Positions 7,832 to 15,292 are shown, counted from the first letter of the stretch. The stretch: 45,684 bases of DNA from GCA-020352575 sp964600365 (GCA_964600365.1 CAZRJG010000015.1:1-45684); one strand, 5' to 3'. The notes: generated by a model not told the origin, from the sequence alone. Numbers and translations: made by a program.

Positions 7832-9387
7832 CAGGTGGAGGAGGCAGCCGAGACGGTGACCCGTGGGTCCGGGGCAGCGAGCCGTAGCCCATGGTCCCCA
7901 ACGACGATGGGCGACACGGGGCCGAACCCACCGGAAGGGTCGACGACCTCGACCTCGTGACCGCGAGCGGTGAGGCCTGCGGCGATGCCCTCATCTGCCG
8001 TGGACTCCAGTTGGAGTGACGACGGAACACCCGCACCGAACGAGGTCGAACGCCACCTCGCAGCGGACTGGGCCCGTTCGGGTGACTCGTCCTTGGCGAA
8101 GAGTTCCCACGCCATGCGCATGAGGTACTGGGGCTGCTGGTGACCACCCCTCGTGCCGAGCACCCCCCGGAGGGAGCCGTCGGCGGTCCACAGGGTCGGG
8201 GCGAGGGTATGGAGTGGGCGCTTCCTGGGAGCGAGGCGGTTGGGGTGGCCCTCGGCGAGCGTGAAGGATCCTCCGCGGTTCTGGAGGAGAAAGCCGGCGT
8301 CGCCGGCACCGATCATGTTGCCGAAGCCGTTGAAGTTGGACTGGATGAGCGAGACGCCCACCCCGGAGCGGTCCACGAACGCGGCGTAGGCGGTACCGCC
8401 CATCGGCTCCCGATCGGCAGGCCACGAAGCGGTGCCGTCTCGCCGGATGGCCGCGGCACGTGGGGCGAGGCGCTCGTCATCGACGAGGTCCTCGGGGGAG
8501 AGGGGAGCGTGCGCCGGATCGGCCACGAGGTCGTCGCGTTCCCACGCAACTGATCGGTAGGCCTCCACCTGGAGGTGGAGGAGCTCTGCCTCGTCATCGC
8601 CGGGCTCGAGCATCTCGAGGATGCGCAAGCCCGCGAGCACGAGGTAACCCTGGGAGTTGGGTGGGATCGTCCAGGCGGTGAGGCCCAAGACGTCCTTCCC
8701 GAGCGGACGGACCCACTCGGGTTCGAAGGCGGCGAGGTCGTCGGTGGTGATGAGGCCCCCAACGGCATGGCTCAGTTGGCGGGCCACGTGCCCTTCGTAG
8801 AACCCGGCTGCGCCCTGCTCGGCGATACGGCCCAAGGTGTGTGCGAGCGCTGCCCGACGGATCCGATCACCGAGGTGCGGCGGCATTCCACCAGGGAGGA
8901 GCTCCTCGGCGATGGGTTGGCCCTCGAGCTCGTGCCCACGCCGATCGAGGCCTGCAGCGAACTCCTCGGAGGCGAAGAAGCCCTCCTCGGCGAGCGTTCG
9001 TGCAGGGGAGAGGAGGCGGTCGAAGGGGAGATGCCCAAACCGCTCGTGGAGGGCCAACCATCCGGCGACGCACCCCGGGATCGTGACCGATGCCCGTCCG
9101 TAGAGGGGCATCTCGGTGCCGCCGACCGTCTCTGGTGTGGTGTGCGAACCGGCCCATCCCGAGGAGTTGAGTGCGTAGGGGGTCGGGTCGCCGGGTACGT
9201 GGACGAGGGCGAAGAGGTCACCGCCGATGCCGCAGGTCTCAGGGGCGACGACGCCCTGCACGGCATTCGACGCGATCGCCGCGTCGACGGCGTTCCCACC
9301 GGCGTGGAATATCCCTATGGCGGCCGAGGTGGCGAGGTGGTGGGGTGTGACAGCCACATCCCGGTGGCCGCGAACGAGTCCATCCAT
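7831..9387 (-). CDS. Gamma-glutamyltransferase family protein (Ntn-hydrolase)
   Basis: A 518-aa self-processing Ntn-hydrolase that transfers or hydrolyses gamma-glutamyl or similar amide groups. The N-terminal segment HHLATSAAIGIFHAGGNAVDAAIA and APETCGIGGDLFAL are typical. The predicted cleavage and nucleophile threonine is T332 in MGGTAYAAFVD, where classic enzymes have a T-T-H; the TAY form occurs in bacterial GGT-like subgroups and may mean a different substrate. GFGNMIGAGDAGFLLQNRGG is also present. No signal peptide is seen, unlike periplasmic GGT. It has its own leaderless promoter and is coupled to the phosphatase gene. Confidence 0.88.
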   Translation of the reverse strand: MDGLVRGHRDVAVTPHHLATSAAIGIFHAGGNAVDAAIASNAVQGVVAPETCGIGGDLFALVHVPGDPTPYALNSSGWAGSHTTPETVGGTEMPLYGRASVTIPGCVAGWLALHERFGHLPFDRLLSPARTLAEEGFFASEEFAAGLDRRGHELEGQPIAEELLPGGMPPHLGDRIRRAALAHTLGRIAEQGAAGFYEGHVARQLSHAVGGLITTDDLAAFEPEWVRPLGKDVLGLTAWTIPPNSQGYLVLAGLRILEMLEPGDDEAELLHLQVEAYRSVAWERDDLVADPAHAPLSPEDLVDDERLAPRAAAIRRDGTASWPADREPMGGTAYAAFVDRSGVGVSLIQSNFNGFGNMIGAGDAGFLLQNRGGSFTLAEGHPNRLAPRKRPLHTLAPTLWTADGSLRGVLGTRGGHQQPQYLMRMAWELFAKDESPERAQSAARWRSTSFGAGVPSSLQLESTADEGIAAGLTARGHEVEVVDPSGGFGPVSPIVVGDHGLRLAAPDPRVTVSAASST

Positions 9388-9394
9388 GGGGAGG

Positions 9395-9400
9395 ACGCTA
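9395..9400 (-). promoter_or_regulatory. Leaderless-type -10 of the gamma-glutamyltransferase gene
   Basis: TAGCGT on the minus strand, 7 nt before ATG 9387. The spacer is pyrimidine-rich on the transcript strand, so no ribosome site is possible. Confidence 0.5.
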
Positions 9401-9417
9401 GTGGGGAGCCGCGGGGG

Positions 9418-10035
9418 TCAGCGGGCGAGCTTCGGGAAGACCCGATTCATGGCGTCGAGGACCGACCGGACGCACGAAATCCGAGCGTCTTCCTCGGCAA
9501 GTGCGGATCCCACGAAGACCTGCTCCTGGCCGCCGGTCACGAGGGCCACTTGGCTCACGGCGACGGTCCGACCAGCGAGGGTGGTCAGGTCGAGTGCCGC
9601 CAACGCCATCGCAGGCCCGCCAGGAAGCATCTGGGAGAGGGCGTTGATGGTCGCCTCTCCGATGAGGCGGCTGCGGACGATCTGGGCGGACGAGCCCTTC
9701 GCCACCCCGAGGGCTTGATTGGCGCCGAGGCCGAGTGCAACGGTCACCTGGGCGGTCGCGCCTTCGACCTGCTCGGCCACATCGATGATCTCGATGCGCT
9801 CCCCGCCGAGACCACTGCCGTCGTTCAACTGGACGACGGAGATGATCCGACGGTCGAGGGTCACCCCGTGGGAGGCGAGCGCGAGCGACTGGATGTCGCG
9901 CACCACCTGCTTGGCGGGCTTGCTCGCCGACGCAACCACATGGACTTCTTCGACCTCGTTGCCATGCCCCACGATACGAACGGCGTCGACCGTCGGGACC
10001 TGACAGAGGACTTCCTCAAGTTGCGCCAGATTCAT
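9418..10035 (-). CDS. Uncharacterised two-domain protein beside the HD-GYP module
   Basis: A 205-aa soluble protein I cannot assign to a named family. Residues 1-70 form a compact alpha/beta unit (VDAVRIVGHGNEVEEVHVVAS, then KQVVRDIQSLALASHGVTLDRRIISVVQL). Residues about 90-205 form a second unit of repeated beta strands and helices (ALGLGANQALGVAKG, IGEATINAL, TVAVSQVALV, QVFVGSALAEEDARISCVRSVLDAMNRV). From memory, related unannotated proteins occur near HD-GYP genes in Actinobacteria and Firmicutes, which cannot be checked here. The ATG at 10035 has a leaderless TACCGT -10 and diverges from the HD-GYP transcript, so a regulatory or partner role is inferred only from position. Confidence 0.65.
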   Translation of the reverse strand: MNLAQLEEVLCQVPTVDAVRIVGHGNEVEEVHVVASASKPAKQVVRDIQSLALASHGVTLDRRIISVVQLNDGSGLGGERIEIIDVAEQVEGATAQVTVALGLGANQALGVAKGSSAQIVRSRLIGEATINALSQMLPGGPAMALAALDLTTLAGRTVAVSQVALVTGGQEQVFVGSALAEEDARISCVRSVLDAMNRVFPKLAR

Positions 10036-10042
10036 GACGAAC

Positions 10043-10048
10043 ACGGTA
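10043..10048 (-). promoter_or_regulatory. Leaderless-type -10 of the 205-aa protein gene
   Basis: TACCGT on the minus strand, 7 nt before ATG 10035. It is 52 nt from the -35 of the divergent promoter at 10100. Confidence 0.5.
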
Positions 10049-10099
10049 GCGACGAGAGGGTCGGATTCTCGGGAACGATGGAGTCGTCGAGATTCCTCC

Positions 10100-10128
10100 G
10101 TGACACGAAGGAGCACCTTGGGTACCCT
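10100..10128 (+). promoter_or_regulatory. Sigma-70-type promoter of the leader/peptide/HD-GYP transcript
   Basis: GTGACA (10100-10105), a 17-nt spacer and TACCCT (10123-10128). This is one of the best -35/-10 pairs in the window. The start point would be near 10135, more than 210 nt before the first start codon, leaving a long leader. Confidence 0.6.
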
Positions 10129-10134
10129 GCGGCT

Positions 10135-10349
10135 CGGAGTGAATGGGGCGACACCATGTGGTGTCGGCCGTTTCGGCGATTCCAGCCCCCCGGGTGATGC
10201 CCTCTGAGGAAGCGTGCACGACACGAAGAGATCCTCCGAGGAGGTGGCTCCCCGAAGCCGAAACAACCCATAGACACACAGCGGAGCGGACACAGAATCC
10301 CGGCCATTTCCAGCGCGGTCGAGAAATCCATACCGAGGTGATGTCGACC
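10135..10349 (+). ncRNA. Candidate structured leader RNA upstream of the 26-aa peptide and HD-GYP gene
   Basis: About 215 nt with no reading frame worth calling. The 5' part can form a three-way junction: GGGGC (10145-10149) pairs with GCCCC (10185-10189) around two hairpins, GACACC-ATGT-GGTGTC (10150-10165) and GCCG-TTT-CGGC (10167-10177). Further on come CCTC-CGAG-GAGG and GGCT-N6-AGCC. Cores of c-di-GMP-I, ydaO and SAM-IV riboswitches were sought and not found. It could be a new cis-regulatory RNA or simply a GC-rich leader that folds by chance; covariation in relatives would decide. Confidence 0.4.
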
Positions 10350-10430
10350 ATGCGTTCCCGTCTGATCGCTATCGCTAGCGCCCTGGCCGCCCTTCTGGCC
10401 GCCGGCGCCGCCAGCTTCCGTATCGGCTAA
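10350..10430 (+). CDS. 26-aa hydrophobic peptide
   Basis: A tiny frame with a basic start (MRSRL), an Ala/Leu/Ile-rich helix (IAIASALAALLAAGAA) and a short polar end (SFRIG). GAGGTG at 10335-10340 lies 9 nt before the ATG; another ATG at 10341 is too close to that site. It looks like a membrane peptide or a signal sequence with no cargo. It sits between the leader RNA and the HD-GYP gene on the same transcript, so it could be a small membrane partner, a secreted signal precursor or a translated leader. There is no recognised family. Confidence 0.5.
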   Translation: MRSRLIAIASALAALLAAGAASFRIG

Positions 10431-10490
10431 GACGCTTTCGGAATCGGGGGGCCTCCTGCCCGGAGGGCCCAAGAAAGGACACACGAAGCA

Positions 10491-11843
10491 GTGAAGAGCC
10501 GCAGCCTCCAGCAGGGGCAGCTCCCCATGAGGCGCCGTAGAGCGACGGTGTTCTTTGCCGCGTTCGGAGTCGGGGTGATCGCGGTGAGCTTCCTGTGGGC
10601 GGGGATGAGCTTCCCCGACCCGGCGATCTTCTGGCCGCTGGCGCTTCCGTCGTTCTACCTCGCCTACCGGTCGGTCTCGGTCGCCGACCAACTCTCGGCG
10701 TCGTCCACGGTGATGATCTACCTCTCGGCCGGAATCGCCTTCGCACTCACCGACGCCCGATCGGCCACGCTGGGGTTGGCGCTCCTCGCCGCCCTCACCC
10801 CGGTCATGGAGAAGGACGTCAAGGAGCGCCGCGTCCAGGAACCCATCTGGAACTTCGGTCAGCTGGTGATAGCTGGGGCAGCGACCGGCTTGGTGCTCGA
10901 CCTGATGATCGAGCCGGGAACAGGTCCGGTGATGGTGCTCCTCGCGGCGGCCCTTGCCGCTGCGGTGAATTTCCTCCTCAACATCGGGCAGGTCTACTTC
11001 GCGGTTCGCTATATCTACTCCCGCACCCTCACCAATCTCTGGTCGGGAGCTCCGGTCCTTGTGCCGGCCCACCTCCTCATGGGACTCGTGGGCGGGGTGC
11101 TCGGGTACGCCTTCGTCGAGGTGGATCGCTGGTTCCTCCTCCCGCTCCTGGTCGTCCTCTTCCTGACCGGCCACCAGCAGTTCGTGTCATACGCTGAACT
11201 TCGTACGGCCTACCGGGCCACGCTCGCGGGGTTCGTCAAGGCGCTCGAGGCGAAGGACTTCTACACCCGTGGCCACTCCGAGCGGGTCGCCTACTTCGCC
11301 ACGATCACCGGCGAGGAGCTGGGCCTTCGCGGCGCCAAGCTCGAACACCTCCAGATGGCTGCACTCCTCCACGACCTCGGGAAGACCGTCGTGCCGAAGG
11401 ACCTCATCCAGAAGAAGGGCCACCTCACCGAAGACGAGTGGAGGATCATGCGCAAGCACGACGCCATCCTCGGTGACCTCCTCGGGCCGATCGACTTCCT
11501 CCGACCGGTGGTGGACGCCGCCGAGGGCCACAACCTCCGCTTCGACTCGGGCAACACCCACGGCATCGAGGCGGACGTCCTTGCAGTCTCCGATGCCTTC
11601 GACGCGATCACCTCGACGCGCTCCTACCGGGTCGCCCTCTCCCAGCAGTACGCATTCGAGGAACTTCGTCGCAATGCCGGGGGTCAGTTCAACCCGAAGG
11701 CGGTCGAAGCGCTCGTGGCCGCAGTCGAGGCCCGAGGTGAGTTGTACGGGTCCCCCGACGTCCATGACGAGGAGACCGCCCGGCACCTCGCCGAGGAGAG
11801 GACCGATCTGCGCGATGAGTTGCAGGTCGCGGAGGAGTCCTGA
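10491..11843 (+). CDS. Membrane protein with degenerate HD-GYP domain
   Basis: A 450-aa protein with about 6-7 membrane spans in residues 15-230 and a cytosolic HD-GYP-type domain at about 240-410. Conserved metal-site residues are visible: H262 (GHSERVAYFA), H294-D295 (ALLHDLGK), H323 (RKHDAILGD), H347 (AAEGHN) and D368 in AVSDAFDAITSTRSYR. The GYP loop itself is lost: FDSGNTHG stands where DGxGYPxG is expected. Full HD-GYP proteins cleave cyclic di-GMP; with this change activity is uncertain. GTG 10491 follows AAGGA by 11 nt; ATG 10527 is an alternative start. The stop overlaps the next ATG (TGATG). Confidence 0.85.
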   Translation: MKSRSLQQGQLPMRRRRATVFFAAFGVGVIAVSFLWAGMSFPDPAIFWPLALPSFYLAYRSVSVADQLSASSTVMIYLSAGIAFALTDARSATLGLALLAALTPVMEKDVKERRVQEPIWNFGQLVIAGAATGLVLDLMIEPGTGPVMVLLAAALAAAVNFLLNIGQVYFAVRYIYSRTLTNLWSGAPVLVPAHLLMGLVGGVLGYAFVEVDRWFLLPLLVVLFLTGHQQFVSYAELRTAYRATLAGFVKALEAKDFYTRGHSERVAYFATITGEELGLRGAKLEHLQMAALLHDLGKTVVPKDLIQKKGHLTEDEWRIMRKHDAILGDLLGPIDFLRPVVDAAEGHNLRFDSGNTHGIEADVLAVSDAFDAITSTRSYRVALSQQYAFEELRRNAGGQFNPKAVEALVAAVEARGELYGSPDVHDEETARHLAEERTDLRDELQVAEES

Positions 11844-13066
11844 TGTTCCGTCCAGAACCACGTGAGGGTGAGGCGACGCCGCTGGCGATCGATGTGTTCG
11901 CCACGATCGGCCTCGTCGCCCTTGCCCTCCTGCTCGAGCCATACAGCACCCTGACGCCGTGGATGGCGATCGTCGTGCTGGCGTTCGCCGGGGCCCCGTT
12001 CCTCCCGATCGAGAGTTCGTCGGGCAGGACCTATGACCTCTACTACCTCGTTGGTGCCATGGTGCCATTCCTCTTCCCCGAGATCAGCGCCACACTCTTC
12101 ACGTTGCTCCTCAGCATCACGGTGATTCGGGTGCTCCGGATGGCCGGGTCGATACCGCGCGCTCCCTTCTCCTCGGACTTCCGGCGCCTGCTCGGCGCCA
12201 GCGCCTACGGGGTGATCGTCCTCGGAGCCGACGTCCCGAGCATGATCGGCATGTCGGGGCTCGCGGCGATCACGATCGCGACGCTCGGCTTCGTGACGTG
12301 GTTCGCAGTGGAGGTCGTGGGTCGGTCTTCGGTCGAAGCGAGGGACAGCGGCGTCGGCTTCGCCTACCTGCTGACGACCGCCGGCAAGGACGCGCCACTG
12401 TTCGCCTCCCTCGTGGGCGCGGGCGCGATCTTCGGCGTCGTGCGCATCCACGCCGAGTGGTGGGTGGCCGTCGTGGTTGCGGCGGTGCCGTTCGTCATGA
12501 CGATCTCCTCCTTCACCCGGTACGGCTCCGTGCGAAAGACCTATGTGCAGACGATCCTCGCCCTGGCCCGGATCCCCGAGGTTGCCGGGCTCGGCCTCGA
12601 AGGGCATGCCGAGCGCACCGCCGACCTCGCCGAGGCAGTGGCTAAGGACATGGGCCTTGCTCCCCAGCGGGTCGTCACCGTTCGGTACGCGGCCCTCATG
12701 CACGATATCGGCCGCATCACCCTCACCGAGCCGAAGATCGTCGAACGCGGGTTCACCGAGTCCGACATCGATCGGTGGTCCGCAGAGATCATCGCCGAGT
12801 CCGACTACCTAGCCGAGGCGGCAGAGGTCGTCTCCCAACACAACCAGCCCTTCCGTCGCCCCGGTGAGGAGGCGGATCCGGATGTGCCGATCGAGGCGAA
12901 GATCGTGCGCGCCTGCTCGCACTTCGATCGAGCGGTCTTCGGCCGGGGTATCCGGCCACTCGAGGCCCTCGAGCAGCTCCATCGCGGCGCCGCCTACGAC
13001 TTCGATCCCAAGGTCGTCGCATCGCTCCGGCTCGTGCTCGGCCGGATGGGCGTCACGACTGTTTGA
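11843..13066 (+). CDS. Membrane protein with divergent HD domain, partner of the HD-GYP protein
   Basis: A 407-aa protein with about 6-7 membrane spans (residues 15-225) and a cytosolic HD domain (about 235-400). H255 (EGHAERTADLAEAV) and H287-D288 (ALMHDIGR) are kept, but the HPxxG histidine is missing (SAEIIAESDYL) and the GYP loop is replaced by QHNQPFRRPGEE. It has the same architecture as the preceding protein and is probably an ancient duplicate, likely with little or altered phosphodiesterase activity. Its ATG overlaps the upstream stop by one base, which suggests a hetero-oligomer made in fixed ratio. The 3' end overlaps the convergent DUF5317 gene by 14 nt. Confidence 0.82.
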   Translation: MFRPEPREGEATPLAIDVFATIGLVALALLLEPYSTLTPWMAIVVLAFAGAPFLPIESSSGRTYDLYYLVGAMVPFLFPEISATLFTLLLSITVIRVLRMAGSIPRAPFSSDFRRLLGASAYGVIVLGADVPSMIGMSGLAAITIATLGFVTWFAVEVVGRSSVEARDSGVGFAYLLTTAGKDAPLFASLVGAGAIFGVVRIHAEWWVAVVVAAVPFVMTISSFTRYGSVRKTYVQTILALARIPEVAGLGLEGHAERTADLAEAVAKDMGLAPQRVVTVRYAALMHDIGRITLTEPKIVERGFTESDIDRWSAEIIAESDYLAEAAEVVSQHNQPFRRPGEEADPDVPIEAKIVRACSHFDRAVFGRGIRPLEALEQLHRGAAYDFDPKVVASLRLVLGRMGVTTV

Positions 13067-13646
13067 ACGCGGATCCCGACTCTGCGGATCGCACCCCACC
13101 CTTGAACCAGCGCACCGGCTTGCGCAGTTCCCCTTCGAGGAATCGGCCGAGGCCGATGGCGAGGAGCACATCGCCGAGTGAGATCACGTGCCCCTGGCCG
13201 AAGATCCGCAGTGGAATGACGTCGGAGAGGAACCCGAGCAGCGTGTCCTCATCGAAAGGCACGTGCTTGAAGTCAGCGATCACCGGGTTGTTCAGGGTGA
13301 AGTCGGACGCGGCGGTGATGGACTCACCGAGTACAGGCATGCCTTGGTTGGCGATGATCACGGACAGGTTCATGAGGATCCCGACGCCGGCCAGCCACAT
13401 TCCCGGCTTCTCGCGGTTCGCAGTCACGGCGATCACGATGGGGATGTAGGAGGCAACGAGGATCCACGGCCCACCTGCTCGGACGAGATCCGACGACGGG
13501 AAGAACCCAGCAGCCGCCTGGATCAGGAACCCGACGATGAGCAGCCACCAGAGGCGCAGTTCGATCTCTGCGAGGTTCGCGATTCGTCCCCCGCGTGCGA
13601 GCGCGATGAACAGCGAAATGGCGAGCACGAGGATGAGCCACGGCAT
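13053..13646 (-). CDS. DUF5317 family membrane protein
   Basis: A 197-aa integral membrane protein with about five hydrophobic segments, beginning with MPWLILVLAISLFIALARGGRI. Landmarks are NQGMPV in the central loop (about residues 100-105), FKHVPFDEDTLLGFLSDVIPL, and the GDVLLAIGLGRFLE last span. The family has no known function. From memory it often lies beside HD-GYP or sensor genes; here it is convergent with the HD pair and overlaps it by 14 nt. The ATG is 8 nt after a TACGGT -10 (leaderless type). Confidence 0.75.
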   Translation of the reverse strand: MPWLILVLAISLFIALARGGRIANLAEIELRLWWLLIVGFLIQAAAGFFPSSDLVRAGGPWILVASYIPIVIAVTANREKPGMWLAGVGILMNLSVIIANQGMPVLGESITAASDFTLNNPVIADFKHVPFDEDTLLGFLSDVIPLRIFGQGHVISLGDVLLAIGLGRFLEGELRKPVRWFKGGVRSAESGSAFKQS

Positions 13647-13654
13647 CGGGCGTC

Positions 13655-13704
13655 ACCGTAGTCGTGACGCGACGTGTCCGGTTTGCTGACCCCGCCGGTA
13701 TCGT
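13655..13704. promoter_or_regulatory. Divergent leaderless -10 elements, DUF5317 and sortase
   Basis: TACGGT at 13660-13655 (minus strand, 8 nt before ATG 13646) and TATCGT at 13699-13704 (plus strand, 8 nt before ATG 13713). They are 38 bp apart. Confidence 0.45.
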
Positions 13705-13712
13705 TCGGCTCG

Positions 13713-14579
13713 ATGCGCACCCTCTTCCGTTCGATCGGTTGGACGATGATCTGGTCGGGCCTCTTCTTGTTCGCCTTCCTCGGCTACCAGCTGTGGGGCA
13801 CCGGCATCCGCACGCAGGTCGCCCAGTCGGCTGCGCAAGAGGAGCTTTCCGACCAGTTCGCGGCAGCCCGCGACGAGGGAGGTCTCGAGGACACCGGCGC
13901 CCGCGTCGAGGTCGTCCTCGATGACGACGGCAAGGTGATCGAGATCGTCGACCCCGGCTCCTCGGGGGTTGCAGGTTCGGAGTTCGATCCCGACAGCCGG
14001 CAAGTACTCCTCGACGAGGAGCCCGTCGCAGAGAACTCGTCGTTCGCGACGATTCGCTTCCCCACGCTGGTCACGCGGGATGAACTCGTGACCGGTCGGG
14101 TCGAAGTCGGGGGGATCTCCGCCGAAGGCGAGTCCTGGGTTGTGTTCGCGGGCACGAGTCGGAGGACGCTGAAGCTCGGGCCCGGTCACATGGTCGACAC
14201 CCCACTCCCCGGCCAGCCGGGCAACGCCGTGATCAGCGGGCATCGCACCACGTACCTCGCTCCGTTCAACCGGCTCGACGAGCTCGAGGCAGGCGATCCG
14301 ATCATCGTGGAGACGGCGATCGGGACCCACGTGTACGTCGTCCGCGACCCGGCAACCGTCATCGAGAACACCTCCGTGCTCGCCATGGATGAAGGTGGTG
14401 GCTGGTTCACCGTTCGCCCCACCGCTTTGTGGGTGAAGGAGCCACCAGCCGACGGCGCATGGCTCACCCTCACCACATGCCACCCCGAGTACTCGGCGCG
14501 GCAGCGACTCATCGTGGTGGCCGAACTCGTGTCCGGCCCGAACTACGCCGTGATCTACAAGGACGGTCCGGATGCGTGA
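13713..14579 (+). CDS. Class E sortase
   Basis: A 288-aa membrane-anchored transpeptidase that attaches proteins to the cell wall or links pilus-like subunits. There is an N-terminal span (IWSGLFLFAFLGYQLWG), an acidic stalk of about 100 residues with little conservation, and a sortase barrel at about 120-285. Catalytic residues are H177 (ISGHRTTY), C256 (TLTTCHP) and R263 (YSARQR). The class E assignment rests on this TTCHP context and the actinobacterial setting. No LPXTG-like substrate is visible in the window. The start at 13713 fits the leaderless -10; GTG 13674 is an alternative. It overlaps the next small gene by 8 nt. Confidence 0.9.
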   Translation: MRTLFRSIGWTMIWSGLFLFAFLGYQLWGTGIRTQVAQSAAQEELSDQFAAARDEGGLEDTGARVEVVLDDDGKVIEIVDPGSSGVAGSEFDPDSRQVLLDEEPVAENSSFATIRFPTLVTRDELVTGRVEVGGISAEGESWVVFAGTSRRTLKLGPGHMVDTPLPGQPGNAVISGHRTTYLAPFNRLDELEAGDPIIVETAIGTHVYVVRDPATVIENTSVLAMDEGGGWFTVRPTALWVKEPPADGAWLTLTTCHPEYSARQRLIVVAELVSGPNYAVIYKDGPDA

Positions 14580-14718
14580 CCTCTTCAACGCCCTCCCGGG
14601 CCCGCCGGTCGTGAAGGTGATCCTCGCCACGCTGATCGTGCTCGTCGCCTTGGCGCTGCTCGTCGTGGTCTTCGAGTTCGGCGGCGACTTCATCGACGAC
14701 GGCGGGACGATCGGCTGA
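14572..14718 (+). CDS. 48-aa single-span membrane protein, sortase partner
   Basis: A small frame starting ATGCGTGA, overlapping the sortase stop by 8 nt. The product has a short cytosolic start (MRDLFNALPGPPVVK), one membrane helix (VILATLIVLVALALLVVVF) and a short acidic outer end (EFGGDFIDDGGTIG). The overlap and the tight gap to the next gene (4 nt) make it a real member of the sortase operon. No family is recognised; it may stabilise or position the sortase. Confidence 0.7.
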   Translation: MRDLFNALPGPPVVKVILATLIVLVALALLVVVFEFGGDFIDDGGTIG

Positions 14719-14722
14719 CACC

Positions 14723-15289
14723 GTGACCGATGACCTCGCGCCCCTCCCGCGGGTGCGGGGGCACCTCACGTTCATTTGGATCGGCATCGTGTTGATCGTG
14801 GTCGGCGTCGCCCAGATCGGGCTCGAGAACCAACCCGTCGACGACCCCGGGCTGGCCCTCCTCGCCATCCATGAACTCGACGAGCCCGCGCCGGACTTCA
14901 CGGTGCGTACGTTCGACGGGGGCACGTTCACCCTTTCGCAGGCCCTCGCCGGTGGGAGCCCGGTGGTGGTCAACTTCTGGGCGTCGTGGTGCCTTCCGTG
15001 CCGCACGGAGATGCCGGTGCTGGACGCCGCGGCGAAGGCCCGCCCCGGGTTCTCCTTCGTCGGCGTCGCCGTTGACGACACGGAGGCCGGCGCTCGGGCG
15101 TTCGCCGCCGAAGTGGGCGTCGACTACCCCCTCGGATGGGACTCTGCCGATGTGATCGGTTCCCGATACGACGCGGTCGCGCTCCCCCTCACCGTCGTGA
15201 TCTCCGCCGATGGGCGCATCGTGGGCCGCAAGGCGGGAGAGCTGGACTCTGAGTCCATGGAGGCGCTGCTCTCCCTTCTCGACCGCTGA
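14723..15289 (+). CDS. TlpA/ResA-like membrane-anchored thioredoxin-fold protein
   Basis: A 188-aa protein with an N-terminal span (FIWIGIVLIVVGVAQIGL, about 17-34) and an extracytoplasmic thioredoxin domain. The redox motif is WCLPC (C90, C93) in VVNFWASWCLPCRTEMP, and the cis-proline is in VALPLTVVI. It probably reduces or exchanges disulfides outside the membrane, as in cytochrome c maturation or as a partner for cysteine enzymes such as the sortase encoded two genes upstream. It starts with GTG at 14723, 4 nt after the small gene's stop. Confidence 0.87.
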   Translation: MTDDLAPLPRVRGHLTFIWIGIVLIVVGVAQIGLENQPVDDPGLALLAIHELDEPAPDFTVRTFDGGTFTLSQALAGGSPVVVNFWASWCLPCRTEMPVLDAAAKARPGFSFVGVAVDDTEAGARAFAAEVGVDYPLGWDSADVIGSRYDAVALPLTVVISADGRIVGRKAGELDSESMEALLSLLDR

Positions 15290-15292
15290 GCG

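Noticed and set aside
10135..10349. Known riboswitch classes: c-di-GMP-I, ydaO/c-di-AMP, SAM-IV
   Set aside because: GGGTGATG and GGAGTGAAT recall pieces of SAM-IV and ydaO, but the other invariant blocks (for example ACGCAAAGCC for c-di-GMP-I or GACAGCTAACC for ydaO) are missing.
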